NCBI GenBank assembly: GCA_035610835.1
Contig: CM069456.1
Location: forward strand, 28,996,788 to 29,060,787
Source of the DNA: Ophiura sarsii
Lineage: Eukaryota; Echinodermata; Ophiuroidea; Amphilepidida; Ophiuridae
Direction of reading: 5' to 3'
DNA length: 64,000 nucleotides
Shown here one piece after another: positions 46,181 to 58,058 of this stretch. The stretch's first letter is position 1; each line of letters begins with the position of its first letter. Below the pieces are notes generated by a model. The model made no database searches. It was not told where the DNA came from and saw only the letters and a list, made by a program, of their open reading frames with translations. The translations under genes were made by a program, and so were the position numbers.

Positions 46181-49100
46181 CTACCGAAATCAAACGAATA
46201 CAATTCACGAACATTATTTAGTTTAAAAGAATAATATGTTTATGCTGTTCAAAAAAGGTGTCGTTTAGCTATTTTTTTATAACGAATCAAATAGGCCTAT
46301 ACATCAATTTACTAACCCTATCTACATCGTTATTATCTTGAATGTACTGCCAAGTACTACCATCATCGCTGTATTGAACCTTGTATTTGGTAACCCACTG
46401 CTCGCAGTCTGTTCTACCTTGCAATACAATCCCAGAAACAAATTTCATGGTACCGAACTCCACCTGTATCCATTGGTTGACGTCATCGAGAGAAGCACTC
46501 CATGCTCCAGTTCTACAACCTTCTTCTGGTAGGTCCAATCTGGCGTTATTTGTTCCATGGTAAGCATTCCACTCAGTGGAAGCTGTTATCTGTCTGTCAG
46601 TTATTGATCCGTCTTTCATGCCAAGTTGATCTACACAAGCATCTGAAACTAGGTTTTTTATCATTTGAATTTTTTTAATCCTTTCATTAATATTGATAAT
46701 GTTGCAAATCAAACGAATGAAAATATTAAAACTGTCACATACACATTTACTTACATCAAATAGAATATCCTAAAAGAAAAATACGTAACAAATTATAATA
46801 CAAATCTCAAATCATATAGAACTACAATATCAAATGAAATTACTGATACTTGAAGTTGTAAACCTTGTTATGAGATGACTACCAGTCCTCGAATACGTCT
46901 TATTACATCGTTTTAAGGTAAATGTAATCTTTATTATTTTGTAACTTGTATGTAAATATCAAACAATTCGTTGCAAATTTCTTTTAAAAAACAAAACAAT
47001 TGTATCTAACTTTGATCTTGACATTTTCGATGAACGTCCTTTTTTGCCATTATATTTCCAAAGCCAATTTGACAATTTGATGAACATACCTTCAACTATA
47101 ATTGTGAAAGAAGCAGTAATCTGGTTTGAAGAAGCATCTACAGCTGTATATGTCACTATTGTATTACCGATGGAGAAAGCCGATCCAGAGGACGGACTCG
47201 ATGTCAGTGTTGCAGTGCCAGAATTATCATTAGCAGTAGGTTCGGCCCATGTTACAACAGCAGTTGCCACACCTGTTTCAGCGCTTACGGTTGTATCTGA
47301 TGGCATATCAGATATGATAGGCATCTCGTTGTCTGTAAAAAGTCATCACATATATAATCAAATATATTCACATTTATACATTTATTAAAGTCTTGTTACA
47401 TCGTTTTTAAGTTAAATGAAAACTTTATTCTTTTGTAACTTGTAAGTATATATCAGACGATTCATTGCAAATATGTTATACAAAAATAACAACTTTCGTC
47501 CTTTTTGGACATTTTCAAAGCCAATTTGACAATTTTATGAACATACCTTCAACTGTAATTGTGAAAGAGGCAGTAATCTGGTTTGAAGAAGCATCTACAG
47601 CTGTATATGTCACTATTGTATTACCGATGGAGAAAGCCGATCCAGAGGACGGACTCGATGACAGTGTTGCAGTGCCAGAATTATCATTAGCAGTAGGTTC
47701 GGCCCATGTTACAACAGCAGTTGACAAACCAGTTTCAGCGCTTACGGTTGTATCTGATGGCATATCAGATATGATAGGCATCTCGTTGTCTGTAAAAAGA
47801 CATCAAATGTATATTGAAATATATTCACAGTTGTACATTTATTTATATCTTATTACATCGTTTAAAGTTAAATGTAATCGTTATTCTTTTGTAACTTGTA
47901 AGTAAACATCAAACAATTATTCAAAAAACACAATTTTATCTGACTTTGATCTTGACATTTTCGATGAACGTCCTTTTTGACATTACATTTCCAAAGCCAT
48001 TTTGACGAACATACCTTCAACTGTAATTGTGAAAGAGGCAGTAATCTGGTTTAAAGAAGGATCTACAGCTGTATACGTCACTACCGTATTACCGATGGAG
48101 AAAGCCGATCCAGAGGACGGGCTTGATGTCAGTGTTACAGCGCCAGAATTATCATTAGCAGTAGGTTCGGCCCATGTTACAACAGCAGTTGCCACACCTG
48201 TTTCAGCACTTACGGTTGTATCTGATGGCATAGCAGATACGGTAGGCATCTCGTTGTCTGTAAAATGTCATCAAATGTTTATTGAAATATATTCACAGCT
48301 GTATATTCAGTTATACATTTATTAACATCTTATTACATTGTTTTAATTGAAATGTAATCTTTATTCTTTTATAACTTGTATGTAAATAACAGACGATTCA
48401 TTGCAAATATTTTTGTCAAAAAATAACTACTGTATCTGACTTTGATCTTATCATTTCCGATGAGCGTCCTTTTTGACATTTCCAAAGCTAGTTTGACAAT
48501 TTGATGAACATACCTTTAACTGTAATTGTGAAAGAGGCAGTAATCTGGTTTAAAGAAGCATCTACAGCTGTATATGTCACTACCGTATTACCGATGGAGA
48601 AAGCTGATCCAGAGGACGGACTCGATGACAGTGTTGCAGTGCCAGAATTATCATTAGCAGTAGGTTCGGCCCATGTTACAACAGCAGTTGACAAACCAGT
48701 TTCAGCGCTTACGGTTGTATCTGATGGCATAGCAGATATGGTAGGCATCTCGTTGTCTGTAAAAAGACATCAAATGTATATTGAAATATATTTACAGTTG
48801 TACATTTATTTATATCTTATTACATCGTTTAAAGTTAAATGTAATCGTTATTCTTTTGTAACTTGTAAGTAAACATCAAACAATTATTCAAAAAACACAA
48901 TTTTATCTGACTTTGATCTTGACATTTTCGATGAACGTCCTTTTTGACATTACATTTCCAAAGCCAATTTGACGAACATACCTTCAACTGTAATTGTGAA
49001 AGAGGCAGTAATCTGGTTTAAAGAAGGATCTACAGCTGTATACGTCACTACCGTATTACCGATGGAGAAAGCCGATCCAGAGGACGGGCTTGATGTCAGT

Positions 49101-50430
49101 GTTACAGCGCCAGAATTATCATTAGCAGTAGGTTCGGCCCATGTTACAACAGCAGTTGCCACACCTGTTTCAGCACTTACGGTTGTATCCGATGGCATAG
49201 CAGATACGGTAGGCATCTCGTTGTCTGTAAAATGTCATCAAATGTTTATTGAAATATATTCACAGCTGTATATTCAGTTATACATTTATTAACATCTTAT
49301 TACATTGTTTTAATTGAAATGTAATCTTTATTCTTTTATAACTTGTATGTAAATAACAGACGATTCATTGCAAATATTTTTGTCAAAAAATAACTACTGT
49401 ATCTGACTTTGATCTTATCATTTCCGATGAGCGTCCTTTTTGACATTTCCAAAGCTAGTTTGACAATTTGATGAACATACCTTCAACTGTAATTGTGAAA
49501 GAGGCAGTAATCTGGTTTAAAGAAGGATCTACAGCTGTATACGTCACTACCGTATTACCGATGGAGAAAGCCGATCCAGAGGACGGGCTTGATGTCAGTG
49601 TTACAGCGCCAGAATTATCATTAGCAGTAGGTTCGGCCCATGTTACAACAGCAGTTGCCAAACCAGTTTCAGCACTTACGGTTGTATCTGATGGCATAGC
49701 AGATATGGTAGGCATCTCGTTGTCTGTAAAAAGTCATCAAATGCATATTGAAATATATTCACAGTTGTACATTTATTTATGTCTTATTACATCGTTTAAA
49801 ATTAAAGGTAATCGTTATTCATTTGTAACTTGTAAGTATAAGATATGATCTTCAGTACTTTGCCTTAATCTGGAGGCGATGTTTTACCTATTTCTTGTCT
49901 TACGAAAGCCCACAATATGCAGAATGTCTAGTTTGTATTGATAATATTCCAAAAGAATTGTGGTTGTTCGTCGGCAATATATCATGACTAAGCTAGTCAA
50001 CAAAATATTTGATCGAATTGTGCATTATGCTTGTATTTTAGTTGCTTTATTGTTAATTGCAATTACTTACATTAAACAGAATATCTTTAAAGTAAAAATA
50101 CGTAACGAATAATAATACAAATCTCAATTCATATAGAACTACAATATCAAATAAAATTACTGATACTTGAAGTTTTAAACTTTGTTTGTGATTGATAATA
50201 TTCCAAAAGAATTGTGGTTGACAGACTGATACTTGAAAGAGTAAACTTTGTGTGTATTGATAATAATATTCTATTGTTTTAAGGAATACAGGGCCGTCAG
50301 CAGCTTTTGCCCAAGGGGGGTGCGTTTTCACGATTTTTTACCGGAAGCAGTGGCGTAGCAATTTTTTTTTTTCGTAAAAGGTTGCCCCAAATGTTTTCCA
50401 AGTCAGTCACCTCGTGAATTTCACGTAAGT

Positions 50431-50464
<34 letters not shown>

Positions 50465-53400
50465 GGAGTCAAAAAAATTCGCACGGACACAAAATTTCGC
50501 AGTCCAAAAAGCACTGTAGTCAATGTTTTATGAGTAGTTTTACTATCATTGAAATTTGAAACTAAGAAAAACGCCATTTTTACCTTTAAAAAAAAAGAAG
50601 AGATTTTCAAGGGGGGTGCGTCCGCACCCAACGCACCCCCCTTCTGACGGCCCTGGAATATTAGATGCAGTAAAGAAATGCTTCAAAATCACTGCTGATT
50701 GTATCTTTAAAATCCTCAAGAATTATGAGACTGATGGTATTATTGTAAAGCTTTACATAAGTTTGTCAGCACCAATGATACACATTCACTGCATAACAGA
50801 ATGCATGAATAATAGTACACATTTGGCGCATGCGACAAATATTGTTTAAGTGGGACGATGTTAATTTGCATGGATATTAACCTCGCTAGTTACTATTCTG
50901 ATCTTTCTCTCCGTTTTTGCTCTCAAAATTACATCGTTAGTAATTTACGCTGCAATTAAGGCATAAGTACTAGCGAGGTAGCTTACCTCTCTAGTTGACC
51001 AATGATGAGACATTGGTACTTTTATAGATGCTATTATTTGCACTCCACAATCAAATGCTATTTAGTGAATAGGGCTGATCATGTAACTTTACAATCACGC
51101 TGACAAAATATTTAATCCAACAACTTGAAATAGTTATCCCATTAGAAGCGGTCACCACAATTACAAAAATGGACCATCATCGTCCTTATACAGTTTTCGG
51201 AAGAGAACTATTATGTGTGTCATTTTAAGTATTCATAATTTATTGTAGCGAGGTAGCTTAATCAAGTTTCACTTTTTATTATTTCCATTTTTATTATGAA
51301 ATCCAAAAATGACTTTGGGTTTATTACTTATTTGAGAAGTACTTGGTGAAAATGGCTGTCAACAATTGGTATATTTTTGACCATGCTGACATATCAACAA
51401 TGCAATCGGTACGCAATTAGTTAGTCAGTTTTAAATGTTTACTGAGCATCAATATTTATCAATAATACACCTAACACAAAAATGCCTGACCATGTGCTTC
51501 CAAATTAGCTGGTTCACAATTAATAAACGGTACCAAATATCTGAGATATATATATTTATTGTGAAAATTTCTATGCCATTATTTGACACCACATTCATAA
51601 AAAGAAAATCGGAAATGTTTACTGTTATGATGTTTTAAGTAACCACACCAAACTAAAAAGCTTGGAACAAATTCTATGTAATTTAGTTGTATCGTATTGT
51701 ATGGTACAATGTGCGCTATCAAAAGCATTTAAAGGCAAGTGTCATTGCGTATCACACACTAAACAATGATATCCCATAGGAAAATAATTTGCTATAACTT
51801 TTGTCATCAGGTGTGGTTACTTAAAACCTCATAACTTTAAATGTATCCACTCATTGTTGTATGAATGGGGTGTCAAATTACGGGGAGGAATTTTAATCAA
51901 TTAAAATAAATCTCAGATTTTCGGTAACGTTGAAATAGCTAATATGAAAGCTCCAACTCAGACACTTTTTGTTTTAGGTGTATACTGCTTATCGATATGT
52001 GAATTATGTGAATTACAACAAAAAAAGGCGGGCCAGTCAGTCATCCGACTTCCTCTAGGCGTAAGCCAATGAATTGTCTTAACACTAACGGATGTCCATC
52101 TTTTTTTCTTTCTTTTTTATTATCCTGTTTTTCTTTTTTCACACTATCCATATATGTTCAATACAAAGTATAAAATAGATCACATTTCTACATAATGTTA
52201 TTAGTCCAATACAGAAGATAATGAGCATTAAATAAATGTTATAACACGGTAATTTGCTGATATATAGTACACACCCCGTAATGGTTAGAGAGAATTCCAT
52301 TTTTTTGTTAAAACTCGCAATGTTCCCGTTTTTTACGGCGATATATTTTTCAAGGGAGAAGAACCGCTTTTGCCTCCTTTATTTTATTCAATTTTACTTT
52401 ATTCAAACAATTAGATAAAAGACACTTGGCGAGTTATGATTCAATTGATTTTGAGCTGGTCTCACTTTGTCCTTGTGCCTTATTTTTATTTGTTTTGCCC
52501 TTGATTTTCGTTTGACGTTTTGTGCTTCTTTCATGCGTTACATTTGTTGTTTTTTCTGCCATTCTATGCTTTTCAAAGCTTTTTGGGCTATCCTTGGTAC
52601 TTTTGCTCATATTTTATTATGTACGTCTATATGTTTTTCATATTGCTTGGTGCAATTTAATTATGTGCAATATTTTACGGCGATATATTTTTCAAGGGAG
52701 AAGAACCGCTTTTGCCTCCTTTAGTTTATTCAATTTTACTTTATTCAAACAATTAGATAAAAGACTTTATTTGCAATATTTTATGTGCAATATTTTATGT
52801 TTGTATTTTAGTTGTTTCTCTATATGATGTTTGAGTACCTAATAAAATTAAATCCTCCCGGAACAAAGCGAAAAATGGTAGCCCCTCTTTCATTTTCATC
52901 TTGTATATATAAAAGCGACATAGTAGAAAGATGACATTGAAAGCACTCATGTTATGGTTGGCTAGCCCAAATAGTTGAATCTGTCTATCCATAATGATGG
53001 TGATATTTGTTTTTTCCTTAATCCATTTATTTTATAACATTTGAGTCTTTCCGCCTTTTTTTTCTAAAAAAGAGTTTACGTCTAAAATTCTTTGAGTCAG
53101 GCGAAATTGGTACCATCTTAATTTTTTATCGATGGTATATTGAATAGTAAAAGAAAAATCCCGACCATTTTTTTTTTTTTTTGCTTTCCCATTTATCTAT
53201 ACATTTTCATTTGACCTCTTTAGACGAGATTAGAGAATCATATAACCTTCTTGAACCTTTGATGTCGAGCGTTATAAATTTAAAGTTATACGGCTTGAAA
53301 GGACGTTGAGCCTGTTTGTTATTGTTCTTTATGAAATGATTTTTTAGGGCATTTATAAGTGCCCCATATTCCAAGAAATTTGTTCTAATGTTCGATTTTC

Positions 53401-54357
53401 GTCTAAATAGAGAAAAGTACCATTTTCCTTGATCAGATCATTTACAAATTGAACCCCATTTTTTACCCAATGACCGTAATATATTTTTGTTTGCCAACCC
53501 AAATATCATCGTTATACCATAAGACCCTTTCCATGAATTCAATTTTGTTTGTAGATTGGCGGCTTTCAACAACCTTACTCCATGTCATATACGTCTTTTG
53601 ACTCTTTAAAAAAGATTGATACATCAGAAGAACCCCTCCAAGATCTAGTAGATGATTAGTTTTTGCCAGTTTGTAAAAAAGGTTAATCCACTCTACCATT
53701 CCCCCGAATTACAAAGTCTTCGGATTCATGTACCTTTCAGGGCATAGATGTAAGATTGGATATCCACCATCCGTAAACCACCGTTTTCATAATTCTGAAT
53801 CATTTGATTTCTCGTTACCCTATCTACACCTTACCAGATAAACGTATATAATAATTCTGCTCAGTTTCTTGATAAATTCTTCAGGAGGATCAGGTAAAGT
53901 TAAAATTAAGAAGGAGGGTTTGGATAACAAAAGAGATTTTGTTATGGTTATTTAACCAAGTACTGTAATGTTTCTTCTTGACGCTTGATAAATTAGTTTT
54001 CTTATAGATTCCATGACATGTTCACAATTCAAATTTACCATACTCTCAACATTAATACTTGAGAATACAATTCCGAGAGCTTCAAAATTGTCCATCTTGA
54101 TCTGTTAAATGAAGCAGATTAAAGAAATAGTGACATACCTTGTGTGCATACACCGAAGAATGCTTTAACTTCACACAGAGTTAGAAATTCGTTGCCAGGC
54201 AAATTAACACTCAAGTATCGGCCAGCAAGGTTGCACGTCACCTGGATGTCTTGACTCTCAGCAATCTGGCCAGCGGACACTACACTTGAACACGCTGGAT
54301 TATTCAACACGCTTGCGTCATTTCCTATGCGTACCACTGCGCCCTGAAGGCGTCCGT
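46042..54357 (-). CDS. F-type lectin / 6xHYR / F5/8C modular protein gene (3' part)
   Basis: Nine exons with good GT/AG borders are visible in order on the minus strand: lectin-like 54357-54139; HYR 49723-49481, 49224-48982, 48756-48514, 48257-48015, 47789-47547, 47332-47090; F5/8C 46642-46317 and 46180-46042. All module borders are phase 1, so any HYR exon can be gained or lost without breaking the frame. The intron inside the F5/8C domain is phase 0. The first intron (4.4 kb) is filled with LINE and inverted-repeat DNA. The N-terminus, including the first half of the lectin domain and any signal peptide, lies to the right and is not seen; the last exon is uncertain. The domains are extracellular and bind glycans or surfaces in known families. 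A recognition or matrix protein is inferred. Confidence 0.8.
46317..46642 (-). CDS. F5/8C (discoidin) domain exon 1
   Basis: A 326-bp exon. It has the opening Cys and LGM, DGSITDRQITAS, the GAWSASLDDVNQWIQVEFG and VSGIVLQGR stretches, and YKVQYSDDGSTWQYIQD, all standard for the first two thirds of a discoidin domain. It starts in phase 1 and ends in phase 0 at GTTAGT. Confidence 0.88.
47090..47332 (-). CDS. HYR exon 6 (most 3')
   Basis: A 243-bp, 81-codon HYR module. It differs from its neighbours by PIISDMPSD at the start and an Ile in FTIIVEG at the end. Its downstream intron is the only one in the array not followed by another HYR copy. Confidence 0.88.
47547..47789 (-). CDS. HYR exon 5
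   Basis: Shares PIISDMPSD with exon 6, and TGLSTAVV and TLSSSP with exon 3, so it is a mosaic of the two types. Confidence 0.88.
48015..48257 (-). CDS. HYR exon 4
   Basis: Encodes the same amino acids as exon 2 (PTVSAMPSD, NSGAVTLTS, VDPSLNQ). Intron DNA on both sides is also almost identical, 967 bp apart. Confidence 0.88.
48514..48756 (-). CDS. HYR exon 3
   Basis: Carries TGLSTAVV and TLSSSP like exon 5, from which it is offset by 967 bp. It ends VKG in place of VEG. Confidence 0.88.
48982..49224 (-). CDS. HYR exon 2
   Basis: Near-identical partner of exon 4, 967 bp upstream of it on the coding strand. Confidence 0.88.
49481..49723 (-). CDS. HYR exon 1 (most 5' seen)
   Basis: Start like exon 3 (PTISAMPSD) and body like exons 2 and 4 (NSGAVTLTS, VDPSLNQ), which suggests recombination or conversion between types. 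Preceded by the 4.4-kb intron. Confidence 0.88.
49830..50288. repeat. Intronic repeat shared with 45830-46040 and 46740-46870
   Basis: In the lectin-HYR intron. It matches DNA that flanks the F5/8C exons, including the ttgttcgtcggcaatatatc stretch (about 49965 against 45940). It may be the remnant of a larger duplication whose F5/8C exons were lost. Confidence 0.6.
50289..50655. mobile_element. 367-bp inverted-repeat element with 5-bp target duplication
   Basis: Ends cagggccgtcag and ctgacggccctg, flanked by GAATA on both sides (50284-50288, 50656-50660). The subterminal ggggggtgcgt is mirrored as acgcacccccc. Inside is a 33-base G run (50431-50463). Noncoding. Confidence 0.85.
50656..52330. 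other. Intronic DNA with a dispersed repeat
   Basis: 50985-51200 is the reverse complement of 14280-14515. Short tgtagcgaggtagctta-type motifs near 50960 and 51245 may be the ends of the same element. Otherwise no gene is seen. Confidence 0.5.
52331..52423 (+). repeat. 93-bp direct repeat, copy 1
   Basis: Near-identical (one mismatch seen) to 52673-52765, 342 bp further on. Begins ttttacggcgatatattttt. Confidence 0.9.
52673..52765 (+). repeat. 93-bp direct repeat, copy 2
   Basis: Second copy of the above. The T-rich DNA between the two gives long but unconvincing frames at 52467-52827. Confidence 0.9.
52795..53960 (-). pseudogene. L1/Tx1-like LINE ORF2 C-terminal fragment
   Basis: Minus-strand pieces in order: NQMIQNYENGGLRMVDI (near 53790), WSKVVESRQSTNKIEFMERV (53570), KKLRWYQFRLTQRILDVN (53100), and NVIFLLCRFYIYKMKMKEGL (52920). 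These are the landmarks after the RT core in L1/Tx1-type ORF2 (the ENGGL.MVDI motif, the LRW.Q.R..HRI motif, and the final IY..K.....P helix). Many stops and shifts are present, with no intact frame. It sits in the lectin-HYR intron. Confidence 0.75.
54139..54357 (-). CDS. F-type lectin-like domain exon (second half)
   Basis: A 219-bp exon, phase 1 at both ends, after an AG and before GTATGT. It reads GRLQGAVVRIGND, CSSVVSAGQIAESQDIQVTC, then GRYLSVNLPGNEFLTLCEV. This is the pattern of the second half of fucolectin/F-type lectin domains (RIG.., paired Cys, GRY..V..PG....LTLCEV). The first half, which carries part of the sugar pocket, should lie in an exon further right and was not found before the satellite DNA. 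Confidence 0.8.
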
Positions 54358-55194
54358 CTATTTGATAATGAACAATGTTTATAAGTTAAGTTTGTTATTT
54401 AACAGTTTGTTTTTGTATTTCATTGTTTTATTTTATTTTTCAAGCAAGGGGTTGGGATGTGGGAGTGTGGGGATGGCTTTTGTATTGTTGTGTGTTGGTG
54501 TACTTATTTAAGAGTGTGTGTTTGAAGGTTTTGTTTGGGGGGGCGTCATTTTAAAAGTGTAAAACCAAATTATAGTAACATCTCAAATCTGAAAAATATA
54601 GGCCAGTTGGGTAGGATTTTTCTTCTTGGTGTAAATGTACAATCTGAACTAGAATTAACACTTTTGCAATCAAATCTGTATTTATATTTTTAACTCGATA
54701 GAATCACGTTCTCTAGTAAATTTGCCAGTTTCAATCGGTTCCATAATTCTATCCAAACACTGAAAAAATATCAATTTAGTTATATTATTGATTAATGGGG
54801 ATTAACGGAGGCGACTGCGAGTTAAGCCTATTTAAAACAACCGCTGGACACCGTTTCTCGCGCATGCGCTTTGATGTGTTCTTCATGATCCTATTCTATC
54901 GTTTCTTCGGCAGCAGCGAAACAATTTTCGAGTTGAACTCCACGGGTTTCTAGCTCTTAATCACCTACGGACAACTTTGTCCGTACCACAGTGGCAAGCC
55001 TACAAGTTCCGAGAGCAAACTGACACACCTTTTAACCACTGGAGACGTCAAAGAAGCCTGAAAAGCCAATTTTAAGATAAGTTATAGTTCTGTAGGGCTG
55101 GTTAGCCTATGCATGTTACAATACATGCATTGTACATGTGCGCGCGGCACAACGGCTTTGTGAGATGTGTGTTGCGTCCATTAAGGTGCGATAT
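54358..55194. other. Intron or upstream flank with a GC-rich patch
   Basis: 54840-55190 is clearly richer in GC than its surroundings and contains cgcgcatgcgct (NRF-1-like) near 54859. It could be a promoter-like patch or an unrecognised exon. No protein match is seen. Confidence 0.4.
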
Positions 55195-57730
55195 TACATT
55201 TAGCTGCATTAGAAACCTAATAGCCACCAATAGCCTCAGCTATTGCGGATACTAGCTAATGGTACTTGTAGCTGATATTGGATGATATTAGGTAATAAAG
55301 GGGGATATTAGATATTAGCTATAGGTAATAAGATATAAGCTACTACAATTAACCCGTTAATGCCGTAGCTATTATCAGCTATAGCTAGCTAATATGGTAT
55401 ATTAGTATAGTACTCAAATACATCTAATATCAGCTATTATATATTAGCTATAGCTATAAGATATTAGCTATTACAATGTGCTTATTGTATTAGCTAATAT
55501 CAGCTACAAACCTACCTATAGCTGATACTAGCTATTACAACATTCTATTATCACAATCATATAAGCTATTGCCTTCTAATATAAGCTGATATCGGCTAAC
55601 TAGAGCGCTAGCTAATATAAGCTACTACCCGCTAATGCGATATGATAGTTCGATTTCTTCTTTATTGTAAACATAGATATACCAGCTATTAGCTATTAGA
55701 ACAATCTAATATACGCTATTGGAAGCTAATATAAGCTATTGGTAGCTAATATCAGCTATTGATAGCTAATATCGGGTTATGCGCTAATAGTTAGATTTTA
55801 TTTTATTATAAACCTAGCTATAGCTGATATAAGCTATTACAACAATCTATTATAAGCTACGGGTAGCTAATATAAGCTATTGGTAGCCAATATAAGCTAT
55901 TGGTAGCCAATATAAGCTATCGATACCTAATATTGGCTAATAGGATAATGGTACATAGATTCTTACTTTATTCTAAATCTAGCTATAGCTGATATTAGCT
56001 ATTACAACCTTCTATTATAACAATCATATAAGCTATTGCTATCTAATATAAGCTGATATCGGCTAACTAGAGCGCTAGCTAATATAAGCTACTACCCGCT
56101 AATGCGATATGAAAGTTCGATTTCTTCTTTATTGTAAACATAGATATACCAGCTATTAGCTATTACAACAATCTAATATACGCTATTGGAAGCTAATATA
56201 AGCTATTGGTAGCTAATATCAGCTATTGATAGCTAATATCGGGTTATGCGCTAATAGTTAGATTTTTATTTTATTATAAACCTAGCTATAGCTGATATAA
56301 GCTATTACAACAATCTATTATAAGCTACGGGTAGCTAATATAAGCTATTGGTAGCCAATATAAGCTATTGGTAGCCAATATAAGCTATCGATACCTAATA
56401 TTGGCTAATAGGATAATGGTACATAGATTCTTACTTTATTCTAAATCTAGCTATAGCTGATATTAGCTATTACAACCTTCTATTATAACAATCATATAAG
56501 CTATTGCTATCTAATATAAGCTGATATCGGCTAACTAGAGCGCTAGCTAATATAAGCTACTACCCGCTAATGCGATATGAAAGTTCGATTTCTTCTTTAT
56601 TGTAAACATAGATATACCAGCTATTAGCTATTACAACAATCTAATATACGCTATTGGAAGCTAATATAAGCTATTGGTAGCTAATATCAGCTATTGATAG
56701 CTAATATCGGGTTATGCGCTAATAGTTAGATTTTATTTTATTATAAACCTAGCTATAGCTGATATAAGCTATTACAACAATCTATTATAAGCTACGGGTA
56801 GCTAATATAAGCTATTGGTAGCCAATATAAGCTATTGGTAGCCAATATAAGCTATCGATACCTAATATTGGCTAATAGGATAATGGTACATAGATTCTTA
56901 CTTTATTCTAAATCTAGCTATAGCTGATATTAGCTATTACAACCTTCTATTATAACAATCATATAAGCTATTGCTATCTACTATAAGCTGATATCGGCTA
57001 ACTAGAGCGCTAGCTAATATAAGCTACTACCCGCTAATGCGATATGATAGTTCGATTTCTTCTTTATTGTAAACATAGATATACCAGCTATTAGCTATTA
57101 CAACAATCTAATATACGCTATTGGAAGCTAATATAAGCTATTGGTAGCTAATATCAGCTATTGGTAGCTAATATCAGCTATTGATAGCTAATATCTGGTT
57201 ATGCGCTAATAGTTAGATTTTTATTTTATTATAAACCTAGCTATAGCTGATATAAGCTATTACAACAATCTATTATAAGCTACGGGTAGCTAATACAAGC
57301 TATTGGTAGCCAATATAAGCTATATCGATACCTACTATTGGCTAATAGGATAATGGTACATAGATTCTTACTTTATTCTAAATCTAGCTATAGCTGATAT
57401 TAGCTATTACAACCTTCTATTATAACAATCATATAAGCTATTGCTATCTAACATAAGCTGATATCGGCTTAATAGAGCGCTAGCTAATATAGCTAATATT
57501 CGCTAATATGGTAGTTCGATTTCTTCTTTATTCTAGATATAGATATACCAGCTATTAGCTATTACAACAATCTAATAATACGCTATTGGTAGCTTATATA
57601 AGCTATTGGTAGCTAATGTCAGCTATTGATAGCTAATATCGGGTTATGCGCTAATGGTAGTTATATTTTTACTTTATTATAAACCTAGCTATAGCTGATA
57701 TTAGCTATTACAACAATATATTATAAGATA
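55195..57730. repeat. Satellite A: ~467-bp higher-order repeat
   Basis: Built of degenerate ~20-bp words such as ttggtagctaatataagcta. A landmark (accagctattagctatta) recurs at 55681, 56148, 56616, 57083 and 57547, giving periods of 467, 468, 467 and 464. The first ~300 bases and the last copy are more diverged, as expected at array edges. Noncoding. Confidence 0.92.
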
Positions 57731-57811
57731 AAACATTAACTTGATCGTTTCCCAAACACATCAAGGGTCGTTCTTAAAAAAGCCAATAAAATGTAAAAAT
57801 GTAAACACCTT

Positions 57812-58058
57812 TTAACGCTTTCCACGCGGCTATTATTTTTACCATACACAAAAGAGATTTTTCAGAAACCTTTCATAATTGTCAAAGTCTATCTCAAAGA
57901 TTACTGACCAAACACAAGGCATGTTTGTACTTATTTCAATGCATTTCTCACGGTGATTCCAAATATGGTAATGAAATACAACAATTTTGACCTTTTTGAA
58001 ACATTTTGTGAAATTTTGGAATGTCGTCTGCAGCTGCCTGTCGCGTGGAAAGTGTTAA
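57812..58058. mobile_element. TTAA-type MITE, copy 2
   Basis: Bounded by TTAA with ends ttaacgctttccacgcgg and cgcgtggaaagtgttaa. The interior is homologous to 29020-29263. Confidence 0.75.

Noticed and set aside
47044..49848. Plus-strand open frames (107-146 aa) opposite each HYR exon
   Set aside because: They are antisense shadows. Splice sites, phase and HYR similarity fix the minus strand; the plus frames repeat only because the exons repeat.
52467..52827. Two overlapping Phe/Cys-rich frames
   Set aside because: T-rich low-complexity DNA spanning the 93-bp direct repeats. Hydrophobicity comes from base composition.
47090..57730. Link between the ~468-bp HYR exon spacing and the 467-bp satellite A period
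   Set aside because: The sequences are unrelated and the HYR spacing alternates 468/499; the agreement is chance.
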